Shown piece by piece: positions 1 through 7,601 of a DNA stretch of 64,000 nucleotides (position 1 is its first letter; every line of letters starts with the position of its first letter). The DNA lies in assembly GCF_900129915.1 (NCBI RefSeq), contig NZ_FQXH01000006.1, positions 62,001 through 126,000 on the forward strand. The letters run 5' to 3'. Position numbers and translations under genes: made by a program. This DNA is from Tepidibacter thalassicus DSM 15285. GTDB lineage: Bacteria > Bacillota > Clostridia > Peptostreptococcales > Peptostreptococcaceae. Under the pieces are notes generated by a model, which saw only the letters and a list, made by a program, of their open reading frames with translations, was not told where the DNA came from and made no database searches.

Positions 1-1536
1 TGCATCTTGATAAAGTATTCTCGCTTTAGTGCCAACTACTAATTTATTTTTATGAGCATCTCTTATCCAAATATAATTATCTCTATCTTGATACCTTCTG
101 TTTGGATCTATGCACTCCATAGCAGCTCTATCAGTTTTTAATAAATCTTCTTCACTTCCACTTAAACAAACCCATCTAAATGGTCCATATCCAAAATCAA
201 ATAATTGAGGCCCTAATATATCTTCTACATAAGACGGAAATATAAATCCATCTCTTTCATCTACTCCATTTTTAGCTATTTCTTTAACTCCTGCATCATA
301 TACTGCTTTCATAAAACTATTTCCATAATCGAAAAAATAAGTCCCTTTTTTAGTAAGCTCTTTTATTAATTCAAAGTGATGTCTCAATGTATTATCAACG
401 AGTTCCTTAAATTTAGACTTATCTTTTCCCAAAAGTTCTGTTCTTTCTTCAAATGTAAGCCCTTGAGGACAATATCCTCCATCATAAACAGCATGACAAG
501 AAGTTTGATCTGATAACAAATCTATTTTTATATTATTTTCAACTGCATACTCAAGTAAATCTACTATATTCCCATGATATGCTATTGCACAAGATTCTTC
601 TTTTTGCATATAATCTCTAGCAATTTTAAAAGCCTTTTCACAAGAATCGGTAATTTTACTTATCCATCCTTGTTCATATCTAGTTTTAATTCTAGAATAA
701 TCAACCTCTGCTATTATTCCAACTCCATTTGCTATTTCAATAGCTTTACCTTGTGCTCCACTCATTCCCCCAAGACCTGATGTTACAAATAACTTACCTC
801 TTAAATCCCCATCTTGAGGAATTCCTAGCATCAATCTTCCTGCATTGAGAATTGTAGAATATGTACCATGCACTATTCCTTGTGGTCCTATATACATCCA
901 TCCTCCAGCAGTCATTTGACCATAATTAGCAACTCCAAGTGCCATGGCTCTATGCCAATTTTCCTGATTATCAAACATTCCTACCATTAAAGCATTTGTT
1001 ATTATAACCCTAGGTGCATTTGGATGAGATTTAAAAAGCCCAACAGGATGTCCAGATTGAATAACTAATGTTTGATCAACTGTTAATTCTTCTAAATATT
1101 TTTTTATAAGTCTATACTGCATCCAATTTTGACAAACCTGCCCAGTTTCACCATACGTAACAAGCTCATAAGGATAAAGCGCAATATCAAAATCTAAATT
1201 ATTATCTATCATCACTTGAAAAGCTTTTCCTTCAATGCACTTTCCATTGTACTCATCTATTGGCTTTGCCTTTATATTTCCAGCTGGTCTAAATCTATAT
1301 CCATAAATCCTACCCCTAGTTAGTAACTCATTTAAAAATTCAGGTGCTAATTTCTCATGAAGTTCCTCTGGTATATATCTAAGTGCATTTTTAAGTGCAA
1401 GTTCAGTTTCAGATTTAGTTAAATTAAACTCTCTTTTTGGCGCCCTTCTTATTCCCTCAACAAACTCAGGCATTTCAGGTAATTCACTGTCAAGCTTAAT
1501 TGTCATGGCACTCGAAATATCGATATTAGATATCAT
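1..1536 (-). CDS. hutU: Urocanate hydratase, 3' part cut by window edge
   Basis: Second step of histidine degradation: hydrates urocanate to imidazolone propionate using tightly bound NAD. The minus-strand frame is open from the ATG at 1536 to the window edge (512 codons, no stop), so the C-terminus is missing. It begins MISNIDISSA and contains the family segments YGETGQVCQNWMQY, SGHPVGLF, TAGGWMYIGPQGIVHGT and SGLGGMSGAQ, the last two belonging to the NAD-binding core. The start is 17 bases after the hutH stop, so the two are co-transcribed. Whether this is the longer clostridial form cannot be told because the end is absent. Confidence 0.96.
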   Translation of the reverse strand, partial: MISNIDISSAMTIKLDSELPEMPEFVEGIRRAPKREFNLTKSETELALKNALRYIPEELHEKLAPEFLNELLTRGRIYGYRFRPAGNIKAKPIDEYNGKCIEGKAFQVMIDNNLDFDIALYPYELVTYGETGQVCQNWMQYRLIKKYLEELTVDQTLVIQSGHPVGLFKSHPNAPRVIITNALMVGMFDNQENWHRAMALGVANYGQMTAGGWMYIGPQGIVHGTYSTILNAGRLMLGIPQDGDLRGKLFVTSGLGGMSGAQGKAIEIANGVGIIAEVDYSRIKTRYEQGWISKITDSCEKAFKIARDYMQKEESCAIAYHGNIVDLLEYAVENNIKIDLLSDQTSCHAVYDGGYCPQGLTFEERTELLGKDKSKFKELVDNTLRHHFELIKELTKKGTYFFDYGNSFMKAVYDAGVKEIAKNGVDERDGFIFPSYVEDILGPQLFDFGYGPFRWVCLSGSEEDLLKTDRAAMECIDPNRRYQDRDNYIWIRDAHKNKLVVGTKARILYQDA

Positions 1537-1553
1537 AAAAACTCCCCCTCTTT

Positions 1554-3080
1554 TTAAAATAATTTTCCTATTTCTTTTTCTACATTTTCAACTATAATAT
1601 TAGATTCTATCAATTCTTCACACTTATTTATTTTTTTATACATAATAACATCATCAACTATCTTATCAATATGCTTTCTAATTATTTCATATGCTATATT
1701 CGTTCCTTTTCCAAGCCCCTTATTTCCTTTTAAATCTACTCCTTGTGCTGCTGCAAATATCTCCATTGCCAAAACCTTTCTAGTATTTTCAAGTATTTCT
1801 CTTGCTTTTCTAGCAGCTATAGTCCCCATAGAAACATGATCCTCTTGATTTGCAGATGAAGGAATTGAATCAACACTTGCTGGATGTGCTAAAACTTTAT
1901 TTTCCGAAACTAATGATGCAGCCGAATACTGAACTATCATAAACCCAGAATTCAAACCTCCTTTTTGAGTTAAAAATGCTGGAAGTCCTCCTAAAGCTGG
2001 ATTTACTAACCTTTCCAATCTCCTTTCAGAAGCATTTGCAATTTCAGCAAGTGCTATTCCTAAAAAGTCAAAACTCAAAGCCATAGGCTGACCATGAAAA
2101 TTTCCACCCGATATAACATCTTCACTATCTGGAAATATAAGAGGATTATCTGTAGCTGAATTTATTTCTATATCAACCTTTTGTTTAATATAATCTATAG
2201 CATCTTTACTTGCACCATGTATTTGAGGTATACATCTTAAAGTATAAGCATCTTGAACTCTAACCTCACCTTGTTGTGTAGTCATATTACTATCTTTAAG
2301 TATATTTAATAAATTTTTAGCTGTATTAATTTGTCCAATATGCGGCCTTACATTATTTACTTTTTCATCAAATGCTGTAACTATACCACTTAAAGCTTCA
2401 ATAGTTAATGCTGCACTAATATCAGCCATTTTAAGTAAATTTATAGAATCATATATAGTCAAAGCTCCTATAGCAGTCATTACTTGTGTGCCATTTATAA
2501 GAGCAAGTCCTTCCTTTGAAGTAAGTTCAACCGGAGAAATATCAGCTTTAGTTAAAGCATCTTTTCCGCTCATTTTTTCTCCATTATAAATAGCTTCTCC
2601 TTCTCCAATCATTACTAGAACCATATGTGATAACGGTGCTAAATCTCCAGATGCACCAAGTGAACCCTTTTCTGGTATTACAGGATGAACGCCTTTGTTA
2701 AGCATTTCTATTAACGTATTCAAAGTTTCAAGTCTAATTCCAGAATTTCCTTTAGCTAAAGCATTTATTCTAAGAAGCATTATAGCTCTTACAATATCTT
2801 CCGAAAAACTCTTTCCAACACCACAAGAATGACTAACTATTAAGTTTTTTTGAAGAATTTTAGTTTCTTCTTTTGATATAACTACATCTGAAAACTTTCC
2901 AAAACCAGTTGTTATTCCATACACTATCTTTTCTTCGTCTACAAATCTATCTACAAGTTTTCTACTCCTTATAACATTTTCTTGAGCTTCTTTTGAAAGC
3001 TCTACAATATAGTTTTTTCTTGAAACATTAATAATATCTTCTATACTAAGATTTTTTCCATTTATACACACTTTCCCCAA
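1554..3080 (-). CDS. hutH: Histidine ammonia-lyase
   Basis: Deaminates histidine to urocanate, the first step of the hut pathway. The Ala-Ser-Gly triad that cyclises into the MIO cofactor lies in GSLGASGDLAPLS, at residues 143-145 from the start chosen here, matching the usual family position. The SSANQEDHVSMG region follows in the C-terminal half. The frame can be extended to a TTG at 3107, but the TTG at 3080 has a strong GAGGGGGG ribosome binding site (3088-3095) seven bases upstream and gives the usual short N-terminus (MGKVCINGKNL). It is the first gene of a hutH-hutU operon. A LacI-type gene lies upstream in the same orientation behind its own terminator. Confidence 0.95.
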   Translation of the reverse strand: MGKVCINGKNLSIEDIINVSRKNYIVELSKEAQENVIRSRKLVDRFVDEEKIVYGITTGFGKFSDVVISKEETKILQKNLIVSHSCGVGKSFSEDIVRAIMLLRINALAKGNSGIRLETLNTLIEMLNKGVHPVIPEKGSLGASGDLAPLSHMVLVMIGEGEAIYNGEKMSGKDALTKADISPVELTSKEGLALINGTQVMTAIGALTIYDSINLLKMADISAALTIEALSGIVTAFDEKVNNVRPHIGQINTAKNLLNILKDSNMTTQQGEVRVQDAYTLRCIPQIHGASKDAIDYIKQKVDIEINSATDNPLIFPDSEDVISGGNFHGQPMALSFDFLGIALAEIANASERRLERLVNPALGGLPAFLTQKGGLNSGFMIVQYSAASLVSENKVLAHPASVDSIPSSANQEDHVSMGTIAARKAREILENTRKVLAMEIFAAAQGVDLKGNKGLGKGTNIAYEIIRKHIDKIVDDVIMYKKINKCEELIESNIIVENVEKEIGKLF

Positions 3081-3190
3081 ACTATATCCCCCCTCAATTT
3101 TTCTCAATATTATATATATTTAAAAATATTCTATATTATTATAATTTTCCCTTTATTTTTTTAAAAAAACTTGCATGTTTAATTTATTTT

Positions 3191-3239
3191 TTAATACACT
3201 AAAGTGTTAATTTGTTATATAATTAAATGTTTATGTCAA
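3191..3239 (-). promoter_or_regulatory. Possible hut promoter and operator
   Basis: Between the lacI terminator and hutH. A TTGACA lies at 3239-3234 (minus strand) and TATAAC at 3219-3214, but the 14-base spacing is short. Just downstream is a near-palindrome ACACTaaAGTGT at 3196-3207, positioned like an operator. The adjacent LacI-type protein is a candidate binder; this is inference. Confidence 0.35.
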
Positions 3240-3268
3240 AAAAAGAAGTAGGTTAAAACCTACTTCTT
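3234..3268 (-). terminator. Intrinsic terminator of the lacI-type gene
   Basis: Near-perfect stem AAGAAGTAGGTT/AACCTACTTCTT (3243-3268) followed on the minus strand by a T-run (3244-3238). The stop codon of the regulator lies inside the stem, so transcription should end before hutH. Confidence 0.8.
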
Positions 3269-4261
3269 AGATACACTTTGTCTTTCTATTAATTTATAAG
3301 GTAGATAAATATTTTTATCTACTATTTCTTCTTCATTTATCATTTTTACTATCATTCTTATAGAAACTGCTCCCATATCATATATAGGTTGTTTTATAGT
3401 AGTAATACTTGGTCTGTATATAGATGCTAATTTTATATCATTAAATCCTGCTACAGATATATCTTCTGGAACTTTATACCCATTATCCAATATACAATTA
3501 ATTACACCTACTGCAACCTCATCATTTGTAGCAAATACTGCATCTGGAATATTTTTAATTTCAAATATTTCATTCATAAGATAATACCCAGACTCACTAG
3601 TAGCATCTCCTTCTTTAATCAAACTCTCATCTAATTGCATATTGCTTTCTTCCAAAGCTTTTTTATATCCTTTAAATCTATCTGAATCCATAATGCTATC
3701 TTGCACCGAAGACTTTATAAAAGCTATTTTTTTATGTCCATTTTCTATCAAATATTTCGTCATCTCATAAGCAGCTTCAAAATTATCAATACTTACAGAA
3801 TAAACATCAAATTCTCTAGCATTTTTACTTATATACACAGCTGGTATATTTCCATTTTTTATAGCTTGTACATGCTTCTCTTCAATTTTCCATGATACAA
3901 ATATAATTCCCGCAACTTGCTTTGACCTCAAAAGATTTATGTATTTTAACTCTTCATCCGGCTCTCCATAACTATTACATAAAAGTATATCGTAATCATA
4001 TATTTTCCCTACTTCTTCTATTCCATTTAAAAGTTCTCCCATAAAAAAATCTGATATATCCGGAACTATAACTCCTATTAGTTGACTTTTTTTAGTTACA
4101 AGACTTCTAGCTAAAGGATTTGGAACATATCCCGTTTCCTTAATTATTTTTAATACCCTTTGTCTTATTTCATTACTAACTGGTTTTGAATTATTTATAA
4201 CTCTCGAAACTGTAGATATAGAAACTCCAGCTTTTTTAGCTACATCTTTTATCGTAACCAT
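3260..4261 (-). CDS. LacI/GalR family transcriptional regulator
   Basis: A 333-residue repressor-type protein. The N-terminal helix-turn-helix is the first ~25 residues (VTIKDVAKKAGVSISTVSRVIN), followed by the hinge helix (NPLARSLVTKKSQLIGVIVPD) and a periplasmic-binding-protein-like effector domain to the C-terminus. An AAGGAGTGAT site precedes the ATG. It lies upstream of hutH in the same orientation, but most LacI members bind sugars or nucleosides, so a role in histidine use is only positional guesswork. It has its own terminator, which suggests separate transcription. Confidence 0.9.
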   Translation of the reverse strand: MVTIKDVAKKAGVSISTVSRVINNSKPVSNEIRQRVLKIIKETGYVPNPLARSLVTKKSQLIGVIVPDISDFFMGELLNGIEEVGKIYDYDILLCNSYGEPDEELKYINLLRSKQVAGIIFVSWKIEEKHVQAIKNGNIPAVYISKNAREFDVYSVSIDNFEAAYEMTKYLIENGHKKIAFIKSSVQDSIMDSDRFKGYKKALEESNMQLDESLIKEGDATSESGYYLMNEIFEIKNIPDAVFATNDEVAVGVINCILDNGYKVPEDISVAGFNDIKLASIYRPSITTIKQPIYDMGAVSIRMIVKMINEEEIVDKNIYLPYKLIERQSVSKK

Positions 4262-4353
4262 AATATCACTCCTTCCTTATATTTGAATTTTACCCTTATT
4301 CTAACTTAATATTCTTCATTATTGTCAAATATTTATTATATCATTAAAATACT

Positions 4354-4389
4354 AAAAAAATAAAGAGCTAGATTAAATCTAGCTCTTTA
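4354..4389 (-). terminator. Terminator after small-protein copy 1
   Basis: Perfect 14-bp inverted repeat TAAAGAGCTAGATT/AATCTAGCTCTTTA (4361-4389) with a T7 run on the minus strand (4360-4354). A shorter T-rich run on the other side means it could also act on the plus strand. Confidence 0.8.
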
Positions 4390-4392
4390 TTT

Positions 4393-4551
4393 TTAACAAT
4401 CAAATTCATTACATGCACAAAGTATTAATATTAATACTAAAAATGGAATCCAATCGCATATATCTATATCATCTAAACAATCTTGGAATATTATAAATAA
4501 GAAGAATAATGCTATTATCCACCATCCATCAAAATCCTTAAAAAATCCCAT
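4393..4551 (-). CDS. Small Trp/Cys/Asp-rich hydrophobic protein, copy 1
   Basis: A 52-residue protein beginning MGFFKDFDGWWIIALFF. A first hydrophobic stretch (residues 10-22), an acidic middle with Cys (QDCLDDIDICDW) and a second hydrophobic stretch (35-45) end in LCACNEFDC. The start has a perfect AGGAGG site seven bases upstream. It is one of four tandem paralogues sharing WWIIALFFLF, the acidic centre, W-I-P-F and CNEFDC. I do not recognise a named family. The strict conservation between copies, each with its own ribosome binding site, supports a real gene. The sigma-K-like promoter suggests a spore coat or mother-cell membrane role (inference). Confidence 0.82.
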   Translation of the reverse strand: MGFFKDFDGWWIIALFFLFIIFQDCLDDIDICDWIPFLVLILILCACNEFDC

Positions 4552-4575
4552 AATCTAACCTCCTATTTTATTTTT

Positions 4576-4624
4576 GAAGATTAAATCTTCTTTTTTATAC
4601 TATGAATTTACCATCAAATATGTT
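4576..4624 (-). promoter_or_regulatory. Sigma-K-like promoter and 5' hairpin, copy 1
   Basis: Minus strand: AACA (4624-4621), 16 bases, CATAGTATA (4604-4596), matching the Bacillus sigma-K consensus mACm-N16-CATAnnnTA exactly. A short inverted repeat GAAGAT/ATCTTC (4590-4576) lies at the expected 5' end of the mRNA, before the AGGAGG site. Confidence 0.7.
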
Positions 4625-4641
4625 ATAAAAATCCAAAGTTT

Positions 4642-4812
4642 TTAACATTTGTTATGACAATCAAATTCATTACAAGAACAAAGTACTAATATTAATACTA
4701 AAAATGGAATCCAACTACATATATCTACATCTTCTAAACAATCTTGAAATACTAAAAATAAAAAGAATAATGCTATTATCCACCAACTATCACAATTTTT
4801 AAGAAATCCCAT
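4642..4812 (-). CDS. Small Trp/Cys/Asp-rich hydrophobic protein, copy 2
   Basis: A 56-residue paralogue beginning MGFLKNCDSWWIIALFF. It keeps the two hydrophobic stretches, the acidic centre (QDCLEDVDICSW) and CNEFDC, but reads four residues further, ending in HNKC, which adds a Cys. A perfect AGGAGG site precedes the ATG. No terminator lies between this gene and copy 1, so copy 2 transcripts probably run on through copy 1. Function unknown; its promoter suggests expression in the sporulating mother cell. Confidence 0.82.
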   Translation of the reverse strand: MGFLKNCDSWWIIALFFLFLVFQDCLEDVDICSWIPFLVLILVLCSCNEFDCHNKC

Positions 4813-4840
4813 AATCTAACCTCCTATTTTTTATTTATTA

Positions 4841-4888
4841 AAGGTTAAACCTTCTCATATATACTATGCTGTTACTTTAAAATGTGTT
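4841..4888 (-). promoter_or_regulatory. Sigma-K-like promoter and 5' hairpin, copy 2
   Basis: Minus strand: AACA (4888-4885), 16 bases, CATAGTATA (4868-4860). The leader inverted repeat AAGGTT/AACCTT (4853-4841) follows, as in the other copies. Confidence 0.7.
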
Positions 4889-4892
4889 AATT

Positions 4893-4926
4893 AAAAAAAG
4901 AGCTAGATTTTTCTAGCTCTTTTTTT
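4893..4926 (-). terminator. Terminator after small-protein copy 3
   Basis: Stem AAAAAAGAGCTAGA/TCTAGCTCTTTTTT with a TTTT loop (4894-4925); the stem ends in a T-run on both strands. Same core sequence as the terminator at 4361-4389, so the terminators were duplicated with the genes. Confidence 0.8.
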
Positions 4927-4928
4927 AA

Positions 4929-5087
4929 TTAACAATCAAATTCATTACAAGAACAAAGTATTAATACTAATATCAAGAATGGAATCCAATCGCATATTTC
5001 TATGTCCTCTATAGTATCTGTAAATAATACGAATAAGAAAAATAATGCTATTATCCACCATCCATCAAAGTCTTTAAAGCAACCCAT
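4929..5087 (-). CDS. Small Trp/Cys/Asp-rich hydrophobic protein, copy 3
   Basis: A 52-residue paralogue beginning MGCFKDFDGWWIIALFF. This is the most diverged copy in the centre: TDTIEDIEICDW replaces QDCLDDIDICDW, losing one Cys but gaining one at position 3. It ends LCSCNEFDC. An AGGAGG site lies seven bases before the ATG. It is followed by its own terminator. Conservation of the ends but not the middle suggests that the hydrophobic stretches and the C-terminal Cys motif carry the function. Confidence 0.82.
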   Translation of the reverse strand: MGCFKDFDGWWIIALFFLFVLFTDTIEDIEICDWIPFLILVLILCSCNEFDC

Positions 5088-5113
5088 GACCTAACCTCCT
5101 GTTTTATTTATTT

Positions 5114-5162
5114 GAAGGGGATACCTTCTTCTTTATACTATGACGATTCAATTAAATGTGTT
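5114..5162 (-). promoter_or_regulatory. Sigma-K-like promoter and 5' hairpin, copy 3
   Basis: Minus strand: AACA (5162-5159), 16 bases, CATAGTATA (5142-5134), then an inverted repeat GAAGG/CCTTC (5128-5114) before the AGGAGG site. Confidence 0.7.
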
Positions 5163-5169
5163 AATGTTA

Positions 5170-5328
5170 TTAACAATCAAATTCATTACAAGAACAAAGT
5201 ATTAATATCAATATAAAGAATGGAATCCAATCGCATATATCTATATCATCTAAACAATCTTGGAATATTATAAATAAGAAGAATAACGCTATTATCCACC
5301 ATCCATCAAAATCTCTGAAACAGCCCAT
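5170..5328 (-). CDS. Small Trp/Cys/Asp-rich hydrophobic protein, copy 4
   Basis: A 52-residue paralogue beginning MGCFRDFDGWWIIALFF, closest to copy 1 through the acidic centre (QDCLDDIDICDW) and ending LCSCNEFDC. A perfect AGGAGG site precedes the ATG. No terminator separates it from copy 3, so copies 4 and 3 form a second read-through pair like copies 2 and 1. That points to duplication of a two-gene unit. Confidence 0.82.
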   Translation of the reverse strand: MGCFRDFDGWWIIALFFLFIIFQDCLDDIDICDWIPFFILILILCSCNEFDC

Positions 5329-5352
5329 AATCTAACCTCCTTATTTATTTTT

Positions 5353-5401
5353 GAAGGTTATACCTTCTGATTTATAATATGAATTTTTTATTATATTTGT
5401 T
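5353..5401 (-). promoter_or_regulatory. Sigma-K-like promoter and 5' hairpin, copy 4
   Basis: Minus strand: AACA (5401-5398), 16 bases, CATATTATA (5381-5373), then inverted repeat GAAGGT/ACCTTC (5367-5353). Confidence 0.7.
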
Positions 5402-5404
5402 AAC

Positions 5405-5437
5405 ACAAAAAAAGAGCTAGACTTTCCTAGCCCTTCT
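5405..5437 (-). terminator. Terminator after the fifth small protein
   Basis: Imperfect stem GGGCTAG/CTAGCTC with one G-U pair, followed on the minus strand by a T7 run (5413-5407). It is a diverged relative of the two upstream GAGCTAG terminators. Confidence 0.7.
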
Positions 5438-5659
5438 TTAACAACCACAACCATCATCAAAACAGAAACACACTAATATTATTAATAAAATTATAAATAA
5501 GAAGTTATTATTATCTCCGCAACCACAACCAAAGTCAAAATCAAAATCACAACAACATAATAACACTAATATTATCAATATAAATATAAAACAAGAATCA
5601 TCTCCTCCAAATAATCCTCCGCACCCGTGACGGAACAATTCACCTAAATTAGTAGCCAT
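5438..5659 (-). CDS. Cys/Gly/Asp-rich small membrane protein
   Basis: 73 residues: a short N-terminal part (MATNLGELFRHG), a hydrophobic segment (about 23-34) leading into CCCDFDFDFGCGCG, a DNNN turn, then a second hydrophobic segment ending VCFCFDDGCGC. The start has GGGGGG eight bases upstream. It shares architecture (two hydrophobic stretches, acidic-Cys centre, C-terminal Cys motif) and promoter type with the four copies next to it, so it is probably an older relative. Cys-rich proteins of this kind are common among disulfide-cross-linked spore coat components, but the exact role is unknown. Confidence 0.85.
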   Translation of the reverse strand: MATNLGELFRHGCGGLFGGDDSCFIFILIILVLLCCCDFDFDFGCGCGDNNNFLFIILLIILVCFCFDDGCGC

Positions 5660-5684
5660 CTATTATACCCCCCATTAATATATT

Positions 5685-5734
5685 GAAGGTTAATTCCTTC
5701 TCTTTTATGTTATGAGGGTTCATTAAAATATGTT
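5685..5734 (-). promoter_or_regulatory. Sigma-K-like promoter and 5' hairpin, fifth gene
   Basis: Minus strand: AACA (5734-5731), 16 bases, CATAACATA (5714-5706), then GAAGG/CCTTC (5700-5685). The promoter overlaps the last codons of the next gene upstream. The surrounding sequence differs from copies 1-4, which makes the shared promoter more convincing. Confidence 0.7.
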
Positions 5735-6147
5735 ACTCTTATAAAAGTACTTTTTAAAATTTTCTCCATTTCATTTTGCGCTAAATTATTGTATTTATTA
5801 TAATCACAAACATATTTATTAATATTTTCTTGATCATTGTTTATATTTTTTAAAATTAATTTAATTTTTTCTAATGACATTATTTTATATTTAAAGTACT
5901 CATCAAAAATATAAGGTCTTTTTATACTAGATAAACCTCTTTTTATATTTTCTATCCTATTTAAATAAATATCTGTATTTAATTTAATATATTTTAAATT
6001 ATTATTATAATCGTCTACTATAAAATTTATTTCTCTAACATATGGCTTTATATCTTTAATAGTTAATAATACTGAATTTTGACAAAAACTTAAAAACATA
6101 AAAAAAATTAATACATTCAACATAAAAATAATCATATTTTTTTTCAT
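5710..6147 (-). CDS. Putative lipoprotein of unknown function
   Basis: 145 residues. The N-terminus is a signal-like stretch (MKKNMIIFMLNVLIFFMFLSFC) whose FLSFC could serve as a lipobox, giving a mature protein starting at Cys22. The rest is Lys/Asn/Ile-rich and probably helical. No family was recognised. A consensus-like AAGGAGGAAAG site precedes the ATG. Upstream, AACA-N16-TATATATTA resembles the neighbouring sigma-K sites with one mismatch. Its 3' end overlaps the promoter of the next gene, which favours a shared sporulation setting. Confidence 0.7.
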   Translation of the reverse strand: MKKNMIIFMLNVLIFFMFLSFCQNSVLLTIKDIKPYVREINFIVDDYNNNLKYIKLNTDIYLNRIENIKRGLSSIKRPYIFDEYFKYKIMSLEKIKLILKNINNDQENINKYVCDYNKYNNLAQNEMEKILKSTFIRVTYFNEPS

Positions 6148-6337
6148 AACTTTCCTCCTTTGTAGTATTTTCTTTAATATATATATTCAATTTTAGACTT
6201 GTTATTCCAGTAATATTAATGTATAATTTTCTAAAAATAATTTTTATATTTCAAAAAAATATTGAAAAATAACTCAACATATATTAAACTACTATTGAAA
6301 ATATCGAAATCGAAAAAGTATATTAGGAGGTAAATAC

Positions 6338-6565
6338 ATGTTTGAAAAAGTAAGAGAAATAATAGCTGATCAACTAGGCATTGACAATGTAGAAACTATA
6401 ACAAAAGAAACTTCTTTAATTAATGATTTAGAAGCAGACTCTCTTGATGCTGTTGAAATAATGATGGCTCTTGAAGATGAATTTGATATTGAAATCCCAG
6501 ATGAAGAAGCTGAAAATTTCAAAAACATAGGAGATATTTGTGATTATATAGAAAACAACAAATAA
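6338..6565 (+). CDS. acpP: Acyl carrier protein
   Basis: A 75-residue acidic carrier protein for fatty acid synthesis. Ser35 in the DSLD motif ([18 protein letters not shown]) is the 4'-phosphopantetheine attachment site. Length and the four-helix pattern are typical. An AGGAGG site lies eight bases before the ATG. It stands alone, closed by a terminator, with no plsX, fab or rnc genes beside it, so it could serve a special pathway as well as general lipid synthesis. A TTGAAA-N18-TATATT sequence just upstream may be its promoter. Confidence 0.95.
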   Translation: MFEKVREIIADQLGIDNVETITKETSLINDLEADSLDAVEIMMALEDEFDIEIPDEEAENFKNIGDICDYIENNK

Positions 6566-6596
6566 AAAAGAGGGAATTTTTTCCCTCTTTATTTTT
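6564..6596. terminator. Bidirectional terminator
   Basis: Stem AAAGAGGGAA/TTCCCTCTTT with loop TTTT (6567-6590), flanked by A-rich and T-rich runs, so it can end both acpP and the convergent ndpA-like gene, whose stop lies inside it. Confidence 0.85.
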
Positions 6597-7599
6597 CTTC
6601 ATAAAACTTAACATTTTTAATTATTATATCTACACTTCCATCAGTATTTTTCTTTATTTGATATTTAAGATAATCTTCAAATTCATCTAAATTTGCTTTT
6701 ATTTCAAATCCAGTATCGGTTTTTATAACTTTCTTTTTAAGTTTTTTTTCAACCCATTTCTTATCTATATTAAAACTCTTTTCTTCAATTCCTTGCTCAA
6801 AAAGATCCTCTTTAAAACTATACTTTAAATCTTCCTCGTCTATTGTTTTATCTAAAAATTCATCTATATTTACTTCATCTTTTTCTTTTAAAGTATATAT
6901 TAAATTTTCTCTAATTACAGTAGCCGTTTCTATATCATCATAAAAACTATTCGCTATCCACTTTTCTATTGAATTTTTAAATATTTTGGTTTTATCTTTA
7001 TCGTCCAGTATCAAACTGCAATTTAAAAATTCATTTATAAATAGACTTTCCTCTCTATAAAAATTTTTAGCTGCATCTTTATCCAAAACCTTTAAATGAT
7101 ATTCATCATTTACTCCACTTAATCCTATTAATGCACATCTTTTAAGTTTTTGAGATGAACTTGGAAGTCCTACTTCATGGGGAACTATATTTATCTTAAA
7201 TTTTTCATCTACAACTTCTATAGAGTGAGTATACAACTTTTTATATTCAAGTGGAATAATAGCTACATACACATCATCTTTTATAGAATATAAACATATA
7301 GCTAAATCGCATGAATCTATATTAGAATTTCCCTTCATTTTATCAAACATATTAATAGCAATTTCTTTAGAATTATCTACAAAAGTAGAATTATCGTAAA
7401 TTATTTCTTCACACAATTTTTTTATAATATTTTCATCATTAAATAAAGCTTTTTTTATATCATCATCTCTTAATACTTTTTTGATGTGTTTTTGAAATAA
7501 TTCTTCTATTTCTTTATTTATAACCCCTTCAAAATCATTAAGTATAGGAACATCACTATTTTTATCTAAAACATGAATTATAAACTTATGTATCACCAT
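6589..7599 (-). CDS. Nucleoid-associated protein (NdpA/YejK family)
   Basis: 336 residues matching the 37-kDa nucleoid-associated family: N-terminal MVIHKFIIHVLDKNSDVPIL, a middle segment LAICLYSIKDDVYVAIIPLEYKK and VPHEVGLPSSSQKLKRCALIG, and a charged C-terminal half. The Gram-negative YejK/NdpA protein associates with the nucleoid; clostridial roles are little known. It starts two bases after the stop of the upstream pseudouridine synthase gene, so the two form an operon. The family call rests on overall pattern rather than a catalytic motif. Confidence 0.8.
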   Translation of the reverse strand: MVIHKFIIHVLDKNSDVPILNDFEGVINKEIEELFQKHIKKVLRDDDIKKALFNDENIIKKLCEEIIYDNSTFVDNSKEIAINMFDKMKGNSNIDSCDLAICLYSIKDDVYVAIIPLEYKKLYTHSIEVVDEKFKINIVPHEVGLPSSSQKLKRCALIGLSGVNDEYHLKVLDKDAAKNFYREESLFINEFLNCSLILDDKDKTKIFKNSIEKWIANSFYDDIETATVIRENLIYTLKEKDEVNIDEFLDKTIDEEDLKYSFKEDLFEQGIEEKSFNIDKKWVEKKLKKKVIKTDTGFEIKANLDEFEDYLKYQIKKNTDGSVDIIIKNVKFYEEK

Positions 7600-7601
7600 A
7601 A

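Noticed and set aside
574-780. Small plus-strand ORF at the window start
   Set aside because: It lies antisense within hutU, which continues to the window edge in a clear conserved frame.
4393-5328. Regular repeated blocks of ~160-250 bases, at first glance like a repeat array or CRISPR-like region
   Set aside because: The repeats are open reading frames of paralogous proteins with ribosome binding sites and promoters; there are no short direct repeats with unique spacers.
5706-6200. Strict sigma-K promoter for the putative lipoprotein gene
   Set aside because: AACA-N16-TATATATTA has a mismatch at the first -10 base in a very AT-rich stretch, so it was mentioned but not listed as a site.
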